From NCBI GenBank assembly GCA_037157565.1, contig JAZHRO010000012.1, positions 62,487,501 through 62,551,500 of the forward strand: a DNA stretch of 64,000 nucleotides. The letters are read 5' to 3'. The stretch is from Thalassia testudinum (Eukaryota > Streptophyta > Magnoliopsida > Alismatales > Hydrocharitaceae). The position numbers and the translations under genes are program-made. Under the pieces are notes generated by a model. The model searched no databases. It worked only from the letters and a program-made list of their open reading frames with translations, and had not been told where the DNA came from. Of this stretch, positions 11,215 to 22,500 are shown in pieces. Positions within the stretch are counted from its first letter, which is position 1. Each line of letters begins with the position of its first letter.

Positions 11215-11228
11215 AAAAAGGGGGAGAT
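11215..11228 (+). other. Polypurine tract of Copia copy 2
   Basis: AAAAAGGGGGAGAT abuts the 3' LTR and is identical to the tract in copy 1. Confidence 0.9.
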
Positions 11229-12972
11229 TGTTGGTGCTAGAGCACCACGATCATTTGTTTTGATGATAACAAAACACGTGTTATTTAACATTTGCAATTT
11301 GAGTCCTAGATTTCAGGTCAATTGCAAATGTAGACGTGTTTAGACGAAACTCGAGCTCGCATCCAGGACGGATTGGAGGAGCTTAATGAAGAACAGAGGA
11401 TGTTCGCGTGGAGCGACAGATTGAAGATAGAAGACAAGAAGAATAAGATAGATTCTTTTTAATCCTTTCTTGTATCTCTTGTCTTTATTTTCTTGCTCTC
11501 TTTATTTCCTTAGATAATTCATGTTAAAGAGCCTCAAAGTACCCTAACAGTAGTCTTAGAAACACCGGCACAACCTTAGGATACTTAGGTTTTCTGTAGA
11601 ATACTTAGAAAACCAACATAGGGCTCAAACAGCATTTCCAGACGTCTAATTCCAAAATCAGACGTCTGATAAAGTATTTTAAGACGTCTGACTATTGTTT
11701 CAGACGTCTGATAACTGTTAGGCTGGACATAGTTAGTTCTGTCTGATGAAATCAGACGTCCATACCTTAGACCAGACGTCTTAGGAGACGTCTGATGGAC
11801 TTGCCAGACGTCCAGATAGTGGATCGTTGGCTGGCTTAGCAAACACAGGAGAATATGACCGTTAGAGCCTTATCAGACGTCCATAGGACTGTCCAGACGT
11901 CTGATAATTGACCGTTTTGCCTCGGCTGACCCAAAATCTCTTCTCAGAGATTTTCTAGCCGTTGCAACGGTTGGAAAATCCATTCCGTAGGAAAAGTTGG
12001 TTTCCAGACGTCCGGGCATAGTGCCAGACGTCCTGTATGTCGTCTGATCAACTTGAACAAAAACCCTGTTTAGATCTGATTCAAGTCAGGAGGAAACCCG
12101 CATAGAATCAAACGTCTGACCTTGAAATCAGACGTCTTAAAGTGGCCTTCTAGACGTCTGATGCCAGAATTAGACGTCTGATCACCCTGTCAAATGTAAT
12201 CATTGTCCTGATTTCGGCCTGATTCTCTTGGGCTTTGCACCCAACGGCTATAGAACCCTTCCTAAGCCTTCCAAAGCCTTCTTAAGGCCTCTATAAATAG
12301 AGGGGAACCTTTGCAACACAAATACACACTTAGAGACACAAGATACACACTAAGAGAAACAAGAGACACACCTAAGCAACTTAGTTTCACTCTTTTGTGT
12401 CCAAGAGAAGCCCTTGCTCTCCAAGCTCTAGTTCCATTCTCTAGAGAGCATCAAGCTTCGCGCACCCGCTCTCCCGCCGTTGTTTACGAGAGCGAAGTTG
12501 CGCCGTCGCGTGGCACACGCACTACGTCACCAACTCGACGCACTCCTTGTAAAGGGGAGTTTCCTATTTCCTATAGAAGCTAGGTTTAAATTACTTTGTT
12601 AGCTCTATAGGATTACTTATTTATTTTATCTTTGTTATTTGGTTGGGTATTCGTTTTGCGAATTCCCGTCTCCTTCGTGGGACAAAATCCTTCTCGTGGA
12701 GAGAAGGAGTTGAGGAACGCTACCCTCGTACTTGTAGCGTGGTTGTACTGAGGTTGAATCACCCTCGTTTTAAAGTGATTCGGTTAGTGGATTTGATCAA
12801 CTAGGTTGATCGGAAAATCCTAACTCGAGAGGGTTAGGTGGTGGTTTTCACCCGGTTTGGGTTTCCACCTAAAAATCTTTGTGTACTTTGTGTGGTTGTC
12901 TATTCTGTGATATTGTTTATATTTATTTCCGCATTTTATTACATCACCCCTCGTCGTAGGGCCAAACCTTCA
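11229..12972 (+). repeat. 3' LTR of Copia copy 2
   Basis: The LTR is 1744 bp, nearly identical to 7985-9705, with the same palindrome array (about 11638-12182), hairpin and TATA box (about 12290). The target duplication CTTCA follows. Confidence 0.93.
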
Positions 12973-12977
12973 CTTCA

Positions 12978-13591
12978 CTCATAGAGGCGACCACCTCCGC
13001 AGATGGGCGCTAGGGTATGCTTGCTAGGAACCCCACTTATCTTCCACAAGCTGGCATTACTGTCGTGTCCCTTGACCAACCGACTGCTGGGACGAAAGGA
13101 GTTTCCTTGCTCCGTAAGCCTTACGACTTCATCCAAAGCTCCGCTGGGTGCTCTGGCGCACAATTGTTGACATCTCCCCAAAGCCCTTGAGTCAAGCGAC
13201 CCGTTTCGAAGTGTCGGACGGTTATCGCTTCACGGGGCCTCCTGCTCTTGAAGTACTGAGCCTTGAACCGACCTAAGTAGGATCGGAAGAACTCAGCCTT
13301 CCACTTGTCAGACTTTCAACAGGCTTCTCAGGGTTGTCTCTAACCCTACGCCACTCGGTAGAGTACTCCTAGGACTTACCCGCTAAGATCCAGTAATCTA
13401 CTCGGTTAGCAAGTTGATGGACCCTTGACGTGTCGAGTTGGACAGGCACAACAAGAGTGCTTGGCATAGTATTCTGTCGGAGCAACTACACACCAACATC
13501 ACCCAGCGGTAGCCCCCAATCGAGACTATTGGGGGTCCACCATCCCTTCATGCGGGGCCATGACTGGGTGCTCGAACCCTTTGGTGAGGGG
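12978..13591. other. Unassigned old repeat flank
   Basis: There is no recognisable protein. The segment includes a CCCCCAAT/ATTGGGGG inverted repeat with a 7-nt loop near 13516-13538, a feature seen in some Tat-type Gypsy LTRs. It probably belongs with 7251-7979 and 14905-15286. Confidence 0.3.
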
Positions 13592-13596
13592 CTACC

Positions 13597-14899
13597 TGTT
13601 GGAATTTTAAACCAACGTATGGACAAATATATGCATTAAGTATTCATATAATCAATCAACATATAAAGAACTGTCATATAATGCCAATCACTAAAGTGAT
13701 CAAGTTAGGTTTTATTGAGGGTATGGGCCTAAAATGCAAAAAGTTGGTGTGATTATATTTATATATGTGCAGAAACTGTTTAACATATTGCAATAACTTG
13801 ATGGGCGGGATTGTAATTTGTTAATGGTAATTATTTGCATTTTAATTGTTGTTAATTGAGGGTGTCATGGTCCTAAGAAAACTACTACATGACTCTTGGA
13901 GAGCCCCCATCGTGACCTAAGAGATTTAGTGGAGAGAAAGAACGTGAAAAGAAAAGAAAGACATATCTTCTTCAAGTTCTTTTTGATCAAGTTTCAAGAG
14001 GTGGGATTTCTTGGAAGCACCATACACAACTATTTTTATCTTTACCTTCATGATGAATACAAGTACCTTTCTTTTCTACAAGTTGGTGATAGATATTAGG
14101 AGTCATATATGCATGTTTCTGTAAACTTAATCATATATCTGTTTATGCGTTGATATATCTTGTATATTTCTGTATAGATGTGTTGTCCTTGTCAAGATAA
14201 TTCTTGTTTATCTTGCATGGAATCTGCATATATCCGTGGATTTGAATAGATGATTCATCTTTCTCAGAAAACCTCATAATCCATTTTGTAACTAACGCAA
14301 GTACCGGTATTCATAATGAGTACCAGTACATGCAAGCTACAGATCAATTCCAGGTCGTCCTAAGTCCAAAATTGGGACTTACATGTACGGGTACACATGA
14401 GTCCTTGATCAGGTTCTGGACTTGAAGTTACCAGAACCTGTAGCTCACAAGTACTGGTACTAGTAGGCTACAGGTGGTGTATCCAGTACCCAACAAGTAC
14501 CGGTACTCTTCATGAGTATCGGTACTCGTTGAGAGCAGACCTTTCCTAGAGTGATACCAATACTCAATGAGTATCGGTACTCGACACTTGTACCGATACA
14601 TAATGAGTACTGGATGAGTACTCTTCTAGACATGAGTTCTATACTGTAGCTAATGAGTATCGGTACTTAGCATCAGTATCGGTACTTGTTTAGATATAGA
14701 ACTTATACTTGTGGCTTAAAGATACTGGTACTAGTTCACCAGTACCGGTACTCAGTATATGTGATATCAGTACTGGTCTACCAGTACCGGTACCCAATCA
14801 GTATTAAGTTCAGTTGAGACAAGTTATGGTACAGTTCCATCCTAAGTCAGAGGTGGGTTAATTTCAGTTAAGCCCATAAGGGTTTAAAGAATCCTAACA
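13597..14899. mobile_element. Solo LTR, probably Copia, with palindrome array
   Basis: The element is 1303 bp. It begins TGTTGGAATTTT and ends GAATCCTAACA, so the ends are inverted repeats. The perfect 5-bp target duplication CTACC lies at 13592-13596 and 14900-14904. No internal region, primer site or second LTR is present, which is the product of LTR-LTR recombination. The ends suggest Copia, but no coding sequence confirms this. Confidence 0.85.
14296..14795. promoter_or_regulatory. AGTACCGGTACT palindrome array
   Basis: About fifteen degenerate copies of the palindrome AGTACCGGTACT occur in 500 bp (forms include GTATCGGTACTC, GTACTGGTACTAG and GTACCGATAC). Spacing is irregular. Many variants are C-to-T changes at the central CCGG. 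The layout mirrors the AGACGTCT arrays of the other LTRs but with a different word. Confidence 0.7.
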
Positions 14900-14904
14900 C
14901 TACC

Positions 14905-15286
14905 TCCACCTCCTTCATGAGTGGGCAAGAAGTACGCGCATGGGCGTATAGTCAAGACAGCGGCCTTAGCTTCATGCTCCCCTGGCTGAGCCCACATCCT
15001 GAGGAGGGTATCCCACTTCGGGGCCTCGAACAGCCGATGGGGTCATACTTGCATCCCTCTATTGGGATCAACACATCGAGGGTGCCGTGGGAATATGGAA
15101 ACACCAAACTCTGACCAGAGCCCCCCTTGGGGAGGCCGCGAGTAGAGTCACGAGTGGTTAAGACCATCGTGGAGGTTTCTCTCATTTGAAGGGCCAAGGC
15201 AGGGTGTTGGAGAGGCATCACCTCCCAGCCACCGGATGCTTGGAAGAGCATGACACTTTTTGTTGGCATTCCCATAGATGGCACCA
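14905..15286. other. Unassigned old repeat flank
   Basis: This is the right flank of the solo LTR. No protein family is seen. Composition matches 12978-13591, which it would join before the solo LTR inserted. Confidence 0.3.
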
Positions 15287-15840
15287 TTTGATGGGCCTCG
15301 GTGGCTGCTGTCAGGGCCATCGATGGTCATCAAAAGATTTGTAGATGTAGGGAACGTTATATATTCACAAAATATTTCATCACGAGGGGGATGTGGTCGA
15401 ACCTCCTAAGCAATCAGAGGGTTCGACCCAACAAATCATAAGCAATCACAAAAGAGGCGAAAGGAGTTGGTAACCTAGTTCCACCAAAGGGGTGTACGTC
15501 TTGGGAGAGGATGATACTCCCAACTTTGCATTAGTATTAGTGAGATTACAGGACCTCTTTCCCTTTGATGGGCCACTGTTAGGGCCATCGATGGTCATCA
15601 AAAGATTTATAAATGTAGGGAATGTTATGTATCCACAAAATATTTCATCACGAGGGAGATGTGGTCGAACTTGCTAAGCAATTGGAGGGTTCGACCCAAC
15701 AAATCATAAGCAATCACAAAAGAGGCAAAAGGAGTTGGTGACCTAATTCCACCGAAGGGGTGTACATCTTAGGGGAGGATGATACTCCCAACTTTGCATT
15801 AGTATTAGTGAGATTACAGGACCTCTTTCCCTCTCGACTC
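15287..15840. repeat. Tandem duplication, about 277-bp unit
   Basis: Units 15287-15563 and 15564-15840 are direct tandem copies (shared GGGCCATCGATGGTCATC, CAAATCATAAGCAATCAC and ATTAGTATTAGTGAGATTAC) with scattered substitutions. The 3' part of the unit is related to 42050-42338 (repeat X), so it belongs to a dispersed repeat and is probably a decayed LTR. Confidence 0.8.
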
Positions 15841-16149
15841 CCTTTACACCGGGGTCTCTCCTCACTGTTTATAGTACAGAAAGATTCCTAGATTAGTAAT
15901 TTCTGGTATATTTTCTGTCAGACTGCTTGTCTGCTATCAGGTTGTAGGTAATCACTCCTGTCTTATCGTGATTTCGGCCTTGGCTGCATTGAATCTTTTC
16001 GCAGGTTGGATGAATTCAGGTCTGGGTCCAGCTGATCGCAGGCGGGTCAGGTGGTACTGGATCTGCCTACTTACCCTATAATCAGGTAGCTAGATCCTCT
16101 GCTGGGTTATGCACGAAATTTTGGATCCGAGGATGATTTTTACCCTTCA
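15841..16149. other. Unassigned
   Basis: This segment follows the tandem duplication and is probably a continuation of repeat X (TTTATAGTACAGAAAG resembles 45036-45051). No gene is seen. Confidence 0.3.
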
Positions 16150-17530
16150 TCACTAATATATTATTATCCAAGTTAAGTAAGCTTCTAAATGGATGGAAAG
16201 TCAACTCTCTCTCTCTCTCTCACTCACAAGCTGGGCACTCAGTTCTCATCAATGCTATTATTTCTTCTGTTCCAGTTTATCTAATGTCATCTTGTCTTCT
16301 ATCTTTTAAAACTTGTGACAGAATATATCAAATAATGAGAAGTTTTTGGTGGGGTGAATCCTTTGGGAATAGGAAAATTCACACAAATGCCTGGCATAAC
16401 CTACCCAAACCAAAACACCTTGGTGGTATGAGGTTTAGGAAGACAAGATCCATGAACATTGCTCTATTAATGAAGATAGCCTGGCATATTGTCAAAGATG
16501 ATGGATCTCTTCTGGCCAATTTATCAGAGCTCTCTATTTTCCTAATTGCTCATTCTGGGATGCATGCCAAGTGACAATCTTATCATTTAGGCTTTTGGAA
16601 AGAGCTGTGCATGATCGGACCCCATTTATTCAAAGGCTCGTTGTGGAAAGTAGGCAATGGTTCTAATATTTCTATTTGGCGTGACAACTGGATCCCTTAC
16701 TTGGAAGGTTTTCTTATTGTCTACAAAAGCAAGTGTCTAAATTACTCTACAACTGATGAATTAATCAATCCTCATGATAGAAGTTGGAATGTTGACATTG
16801 TTGATGACATTTTTTGTTCAGTTGATGCACAAAGTATCGAGGCTATTCCTCTAAGTATTAGGTCCTTCTCAGCTGATGATCTAACTTGGAAGCCACATAA
16901 ATCAGGCATGTTTTCTATTAAGTCGGGTTACTTATTTCTCATTGACAGCAATTGTAACATCAAGGGTGACCCAGCAACTATTAATCTAATGAAAAAGATT
17001 TGGTACACGTGTCTTCCTCCAAGATTTAAGATGTTCTTATGGGAACTCATCAATAATGGTTTATCATGATGGAACTTTGCTTGCCAAAGTTAACAACATC
17101 AACATTCCTCTCTATGTCACTTTTGTTTCAATTCTACTGAATCTCTGGAACACCCATTCTATACTTGCCCACTTGCCAAAGCAATATGGTCTCACGTGGG
17201 TTGGTCACATATTTTTAGACAGTCAACAAAAAGAATTTGTGGCAAAAGTAACCTTTACTCTTTATTCTATTTGGGATGGTAGATGCAAACATATAATGGA
17301 AAACTCTCATTATTCTGTGCATAAAATTATCACACTTGCTGAAGGTCTCTTTTGATTTTACATTTGTACTCTTAAACAGTTATGTTATGCTGAAATGCTT
17401 CCTTTGGCTTATGCAGATCCAAATTTAGATGATGTCAGGCCTTGCTTTAATTATAGAAATTTTGTAGATGCTATTGGATGCTCAGATATGGCTATTGGCG
17501 TGGTCTCTATTTGTAAAAGTCCGGAATGAT
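16150..17530 (+). pseudogene. LINE (L1-type) 3' ORF2 fragment
   Basis: This is the C-terminal end of a plant non-LTR retrotransposon reverse transcriptase, followed by the zf-RVT domain. The RT tail is seen at 16150-16574 (AGHSVLINAIISSVPVYLMS, then SFWWGE and a Gly-Gly-Met-Arg-Phe motif). The same frame goes on after a TGA at 16572-16574 with LWKVGNGSNISIWRDNWIP, SIKSGY, and PPRFKMFLWEL near 17015-17050. After further stops the zinc-binding CHFC...H...C part lies at about 17117-17175. The catalytic core of the RT and the endonuclease are absent, which fits 5' truncation, common for LINEs. A possible RNase H trace at 17440-17520 is too eroded to claim. Confidence 0.8.
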
Positions 17531-18842
17531 TCCCCTCCAATTGCTGAAGGTTGTTCACTCATGGTGGCGCCGAAGAAAACAATTGAACTAACCTCAATAT
17601 GATGTTTTGGACAAATATGCTCCCAATGTCTTCTTCACAGACTCCTCGTCTCCGGTAAAATTTATCAAGTGTGGTTGATAATTGTAAAACATATGCCAAT
17701 GCTGTTCGTTACCATATCCATAGGGATGCTAATACTTTAAGCTTGTAAGCTCTTGAATCTGTTTGGCTTTTGCCTAAAGCAACTCGGACAATATCCACTG
17801 TAACTATTTTTCAAGGAATTAAATTGATTGTTTTCCAAAAGAATAAAAAAACTCGTGAAATAAATCACTATTTAGAATTGATCAACGTTTTATTTGAATC
17901 GGATTTCGGATCAGATCGACGAAAAATTTCAAATAGATTTGAATTAGAAAATAAAAGTTTCTAAGCATATTACACATCACATTACATGGTAGATAAAGAA
18001 AGGGTTATTACAATCAAAGGAAGACATAAAAGCTTAATTTGTAATAACCTTATTACAGAATAGCTATAATCGAGCGGGTAATTTTGAGAGATCATCCATC
18101 TTAACAAATGGCACCCTTTTATCAAATGTTATATCAAAGTCAAATTAATTGGACACAAAAATTAGACAGTCTTGTGTTCAGGCCTAATTCAAGTCTGACT
18201 TCACAAACGCTGAACATGGACGAGAAGTGAACTTCGGTGGTATTTGAATTTCGAACCCGAAGAAGACTTATAATATGAAAAAAACGTTTCTGTAGAGCTC
18301 TGCTAATTTCTGCGTGGGTTTAAAAGAGGGCTACGATCTCTTCCGAGGACATGTAAACAAATAGTTAAGAGTGAAGGATATTTTGTGAAAACGAAGGAAC
18401 GAAGGGTACACAGGAGAAAAGCGTCCCTTTAGCTATCGTGGTCCCGTCGGGCCGACGGTGCGGATTGAATGGGAGCGTGTGGTCGTTTCCAGTGGCCCGC
18501 GGGGGCAGTGCGTTCGCGATTTGGGACCACTACGTGAATCGTGATAGACCCACCAGGGGATTTGACGTCGCCGTGAGTTGGGGATTGGGTGAACCCACCG
18601 CGAAGGAGTGGCTGTTTTCGTAAATTTTGGGACGGTGTCGTCCGATCTACGTGTCTCCGCTTGCCTTGTTACTCGGAGGCCCCGTTGGGTCGCCGTACTC
18701 GTTACACCAACCGGCGGTGTAAGTGGTCGGGATACGTTTCCCGACGTCGGCAGCAACTCGCTTTTCATTTCTTTGAGTAAAGGGTAAGGCTCCGTTAGCA
18801 TCAAGGGATAACCGATTGCGACACCCCTTTGACGGGTACATC
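17531..18842. other. Unassigned, partly CpG-rich
   Basis: 17531-18240 is AT-rich with no recognisable product. 18420-18830 is GC- and CpG-rich, unlike the methylation-depleted repeats around it, and could be old promoter or unmethylated single-copy DNA. Its short open frames on both strands have no recognisable motif. No gene is supported. Confidence 0.3.
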
Positions 18843-18985
18843 TGTTAAGGCATAGTTCAGCTGATAGTAATTACTAACTACAGCGTAGAAGATTTGAGTT
18901 CGAACTTTGACCTTATATTGCCCGAGAGGATTTGGGTCAAAAAAGATTAAGAAAAAATTTCATGAAAGTCTTTGATGGCTGAAAT
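18843..18985 (+). mobile_element. tRNA-derived SINE, copy 1
   Basis: An A box TAGTTCAGCTG at 18853-18863 fits the RNA polymerase III consensus. A B-box-like GAGTTCGAAC lies at 18896-18905, spaced about 43 bp, as in tRNAs. A tRNA-unrelated tail ends in an A-rich stretch and ATGAAAG. It would be transcribed by RNA polymerase III and moved by LINE enzymes. I could not define a target duplication. It is not a functional tRNA, because the cloverleaf arms do not pair. Confidence 0.5.
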
Positions 18986-19348
18986 AATACTTATTTTATT
19001 TTAGTACATCAATATTATTACGTTAAATCAACATCAATACATATTGAAATATATTTATTTTAATATAAAAATTATTACTATATACATTCAATATATCACA
19101 TCAACATATCTATACTCACATATTATTACGTTAAAATAATACCTATTAACATCACATTAACATAATAATTATTTTTATTTCATTTCTCCTGATAAATACT
19201 ACTCCCAACATATTTCACTGATCGAATAAGAGTTCTCCCTTTAGCAAGCACGACTTAATTTTTACTCAAATTATATGGCAAGTTACAATAAGGTATAGTT
19301 CCCTAGCCACATATTCAAAAAGATACATAGAAAAAACGCATACAACAC
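18986..19348. other. AT-rich, no gene
   Basis: Strongly AT-rich DNA with TATT/AATA runs. Nothing else is seen. Confidence 0.5.
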
Positions 19349-19351
19349 TAA

Positions 19352-19751
19352 CGCTTCGTTTCGTTCGGGAGATAAGGGTTATAATATGATTAAATACCGT
19401 TAAAAATAAATGGAGAGAGGTATTTAGTTAGGATATAAAAATAAGTGATGTGATAAAATAATTGATCTTATGATGTGATGTTGCTAGATGATTTTTTAAT
19501 ATTATAATATAAGTTTGAGTGTGTTAGTGTGATATAGTAAATATATTTTAATACGTATATTATGTTAAAGTTAATATATTTTAATATATATTGATGTCTA
19601 TATGATGTAGTGGAATTATTTGATGTTGATATTGATTGATGGATTGAAATAAATTGTATCATTTAACTTTAGAATTAATTTTTTTGACATTCCTTAGATA
19701 ATCTTTTCACCGAAGGATGATCCTTAAGTTATCTCCTAGCCAAATGAGGCC
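19352..19751. mobile_element. Tourist-like MITE with TAA target site
   Basis: The 400-bp AT-rich element has imperfect terminal inverted repeats of about 24 bp. The left end has CGTTTCGTTCGGGAGATAA; the right end, reverse complemented, has CATTTGGCTAGGAGATAA. It is flanked by TAA at 19349-19351 and 19752-19754. The 3-bp TAA duplication and a GGCC-type end fit the PIF/Harbinger (Tourist) group. It has no coding capacity. Confidence 0.7.
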
Positions 19752-19754
19752 TAA

Positions 19755-20699
19755 GATAGTAGAAAATGCACCTTATAAGTTGATCATGCATAATAGGTGC
19801 AAAGGTGCTTGTTTTGCTTGCGTTAGATGTGCAATGTAAACCAGCTAAGAATCCTCCCAACGTTCGATTTATCAGCCCTTGAGATCTTTGCACATTCAAT
19901 TGCCTGCTTAATCGATTCACTCATGTAGTTAGCGAATCTAGTGCCTCCCAACATGTGCGACCTGATCGAGGAAGAAAAATGGCAACCGAAGAACAAATGC
20001 TTGAGATAATGAACATTTAAGGGTTAGATTCCTCCCATATGTACACTGTTTTGGTGGAACTGAGTTATCGACTCTCTCGTAGATGTGATTGCTCTTTGTT
20101 TGAGTATTATTTTGGATTGGGTCCTTTGGACTTGATCATTAGCATTGTTTGTGGGAAGATTCAAATCGCTTTGTTGATTGAAAAGCTCATGCTAAGGCAA
20201 ATCACTCCAAACGGCTCCTAAACCTCTGCTAAAGAAGTTATTCTTCTTTAAGAGCATGGATAGCCATGAGGCTACTCTTGCGGGCAAGCTACACTGCCAA
20301 GCACCAGAAGGTCACTTGTCCGTGAAGATACTAGATCCCCATCACGACGATACTTGCTAAGAGAAGGAGGTGAATCTGCTTGAGGTCCAAACCTCGATTC
20401 AGTAGGGGCCACTTGACCCCCTATGATAGGTAGAGGAAGATGGGAGGAGATATGATCCAAGTGCCTGAAGGAAACCCATGAGGAGCAACAACGATACACT
20501 GACTAAGTCCACGACGCCCAACGTTGGAAAGAGGTAACCTAAAAGCCAAGGAAGGAGCGATGACTAACCCTCCCGTGGGACAAGGAGAGTGTATGCCTCC
20601 AACAGATGGAGGAGGAAAACGCCCACTTCAAACAACAGGTCGAGGAACTCTGCCCACTCATCCATCTCAAGCTTCACTTGGGCGAGGTTGAGGTAAACT
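19755..20699. other. Unassigned
   Basis: There is no recognisable protein. The segment from about 20270 has the composition of the decayed Gypsy that follows and may be its 5' part. Confidence 0.3.
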
Positions 20700-22500
20700 C
20701 CCACCCTTTTGCTTAAACACTACCCCTACCACCATACCGTCTGTATGACCAGCTCCTTAACATTGTCCAGCAAGTTGCCCAAGCGATAACAGATATCCAT
20801 TGGAAGCCATTCATCATGATATTCTTGTTCACAAAGGAAGTGATGAATGCTCAACTTTCAGAATGGTTCAAACACTCGGTCATGCCACAATATAATCGAA
20901 CCATAGATCCCACTATATTCGCGGGAAATTACCACCATCAAATGTTGGTGCACGGGTGCCCTGATAGGCTAATGTGTCGAGTCTTCCCCTCCTTCCTTAC
21001 AAGTGCCACCCATTCATGGTTTAGCAATTTGCCCTCTTTTAAAGAGCTGGTAGAAAAATTTTGTCAATACTTCTTAGGACAATGGAGAACCTAGAAAAAT
21101 TGGTGGAAGTTTGCCAAAAAAGGGGTGAATCGTTTTGAGTGTACTTGACCAAATACAAAACTTAGTACTTAAAGTGTCAACGCCTCCACAATCAAATCGC
21201 CATCTAGATGTTCAAGCAAGGGTTGCTTGACTAGGAGTTTTGGAACAACATGGAGGGCCTCCCGTCGGCAGACATATATAGTAGAACTTTGGGATAGCAC
21301 AAATCATTACGCAGATAGCAACAAGTCCTTCCGCTCTCGATTGAAGGTAAAGGGAATACATGAAGAGGAGCGGGTGGGAGCTACTCCCACCCAGAGCAAA
21401 GGTGGATGGGCCTCAGCTAAACAAGAGGTCCCAAATCGCAACCAGGTAACCAACCATCAGAATGATAGGCAACGAGATAGGTTGGTAGACTTTCGAGGTT
21501 CCCTCCGTAGGGATGATTGCAATGAATGCCACCAATAGGTAGGCAAGATTCTTTCTAGAAGTACACCTCGCTAGTCTGCAACTAGATGTATGTCCTAGTG
21601 AATGTGTTCGCCATAGTTATGGGAGAACCTCCTCGACCACCACAACTCAAGTAGCTTGCCACTACAAGTTCATACAGAAAGTGCCACGGGGCAAAGGGAA
21701 TGCCACATGGAACTATTGGGACCTGCAAGATCAAATTGAGACCTAGATCCTCAACGACAACCTCGCTCAATACACCAAGAGGAATGAGGTAGATAAGGGC
21801 AAAGCACCCATGGAGGAGCCCGAGCACTTCCAAAGAGAATAACTCTAGAGATACGAAGGGGTGAACATGGTTGTTGTAACAGACTCAGGAAAATAAGAGG
21901 ATGCCACAAAACTCCTCATGCAAGAGGGACTTGACAGCCAGCTCGTGCCTGAGGAGTACCATTAGTGTGCCCTCTAGATGCTGAGAGGAAGGAACGAATA
22001 GGTGCCTCCTACCAGGTAAGGTCAACTAGTGGAAAGCGAGACACCCCAGGTCAAATTCATCTTCAGTGTCAATGCCAATGCTAATTGAGCCGCCATTGAA
22101 GTCCAAGCTAACCCAGTGCAAGCAGCATTGGTAGTCTTATGATGGAGAGCCAGGACACCCTGGTAGGAAGCGAACCATTGCAACCATATTTCACCATCTC
22201 CCAAAGCGGGGCTGCCTCAACGACTCCCTGTAGATCACCTTACTCGTGGTAGGTAAGAACTGGCCATGACTCTTGGTGGATGAAGGGAGCATTGTCGATG
22301 TCCTCTTCCTTAGAACCCTCACCAGCTTGGGATTTAAGCAGAGAAACATTTCGCCTTTGCAGTATCCAGTGGTTGTCTTTGGAAACTATAAAATCATGCC
22401 TAAGGGAGAAATTGACCTCCTTACTACAATTAGGATGAGAATAGATACCTGAATCGAACAACCATGTTTACCGTAGCCAACATTGTCGCTACCTTTGATA
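20700..22500 (+). pseudogene. Decayed Gypsy gag and protease
   Basis: This is a degenerate Gypsy polyprotein with many stops and frameshifts. At 20816-21094 there is a Retrotrans_gag-type domain: DPTIFAGNYHHQMLVHGCPD, then CRVFPSFLTSATHSWFSNLP, and LVEKFCQYF. Traces of the following gag part (YLTKYKT-like) lie at 21130-21240. At 22268-22330 there is an aspartic-protease-like segment, LLVDEGSIVDVLFLRTL, where the usual D-G/S-G is read as D-E-G-S. No reverse transcriptase could be recognised downstream. The gag type resembles the Tat/Athila side of Gypsy; the exact lineage is uncertain. Confidence 0.6.

Larger units (their letters stand above)
7985..12972 (+). mobile_element. Non-autonomous SIRE-type Copia (TR-GAG), copy 2
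   Basis: This is a second complete element of the same family, 4988 bp. LTRs lie at 7985-9705 and 11229-12972, with the perfect target duplication CTTCA at 7980-7984 and 12973-12977. The layout is the same as copy 1: primer site, gag plus coiled coil, purine blocks and polypurine tract. It is shorter mainly because about 0.6 kb of gag, including the zinc knuckle, has been lost. It represents a distinct subfamily: its LTRs resemble each other far more than they resemble those of copy 1. Confidence 0.93.

Noticed and set aside
18843..18985. A functional tRNA gene
   Set aside because: A and B boxes are present but the acceptor and anticodon arms do not pair and an A-rich tail follows, so it is a SINE.
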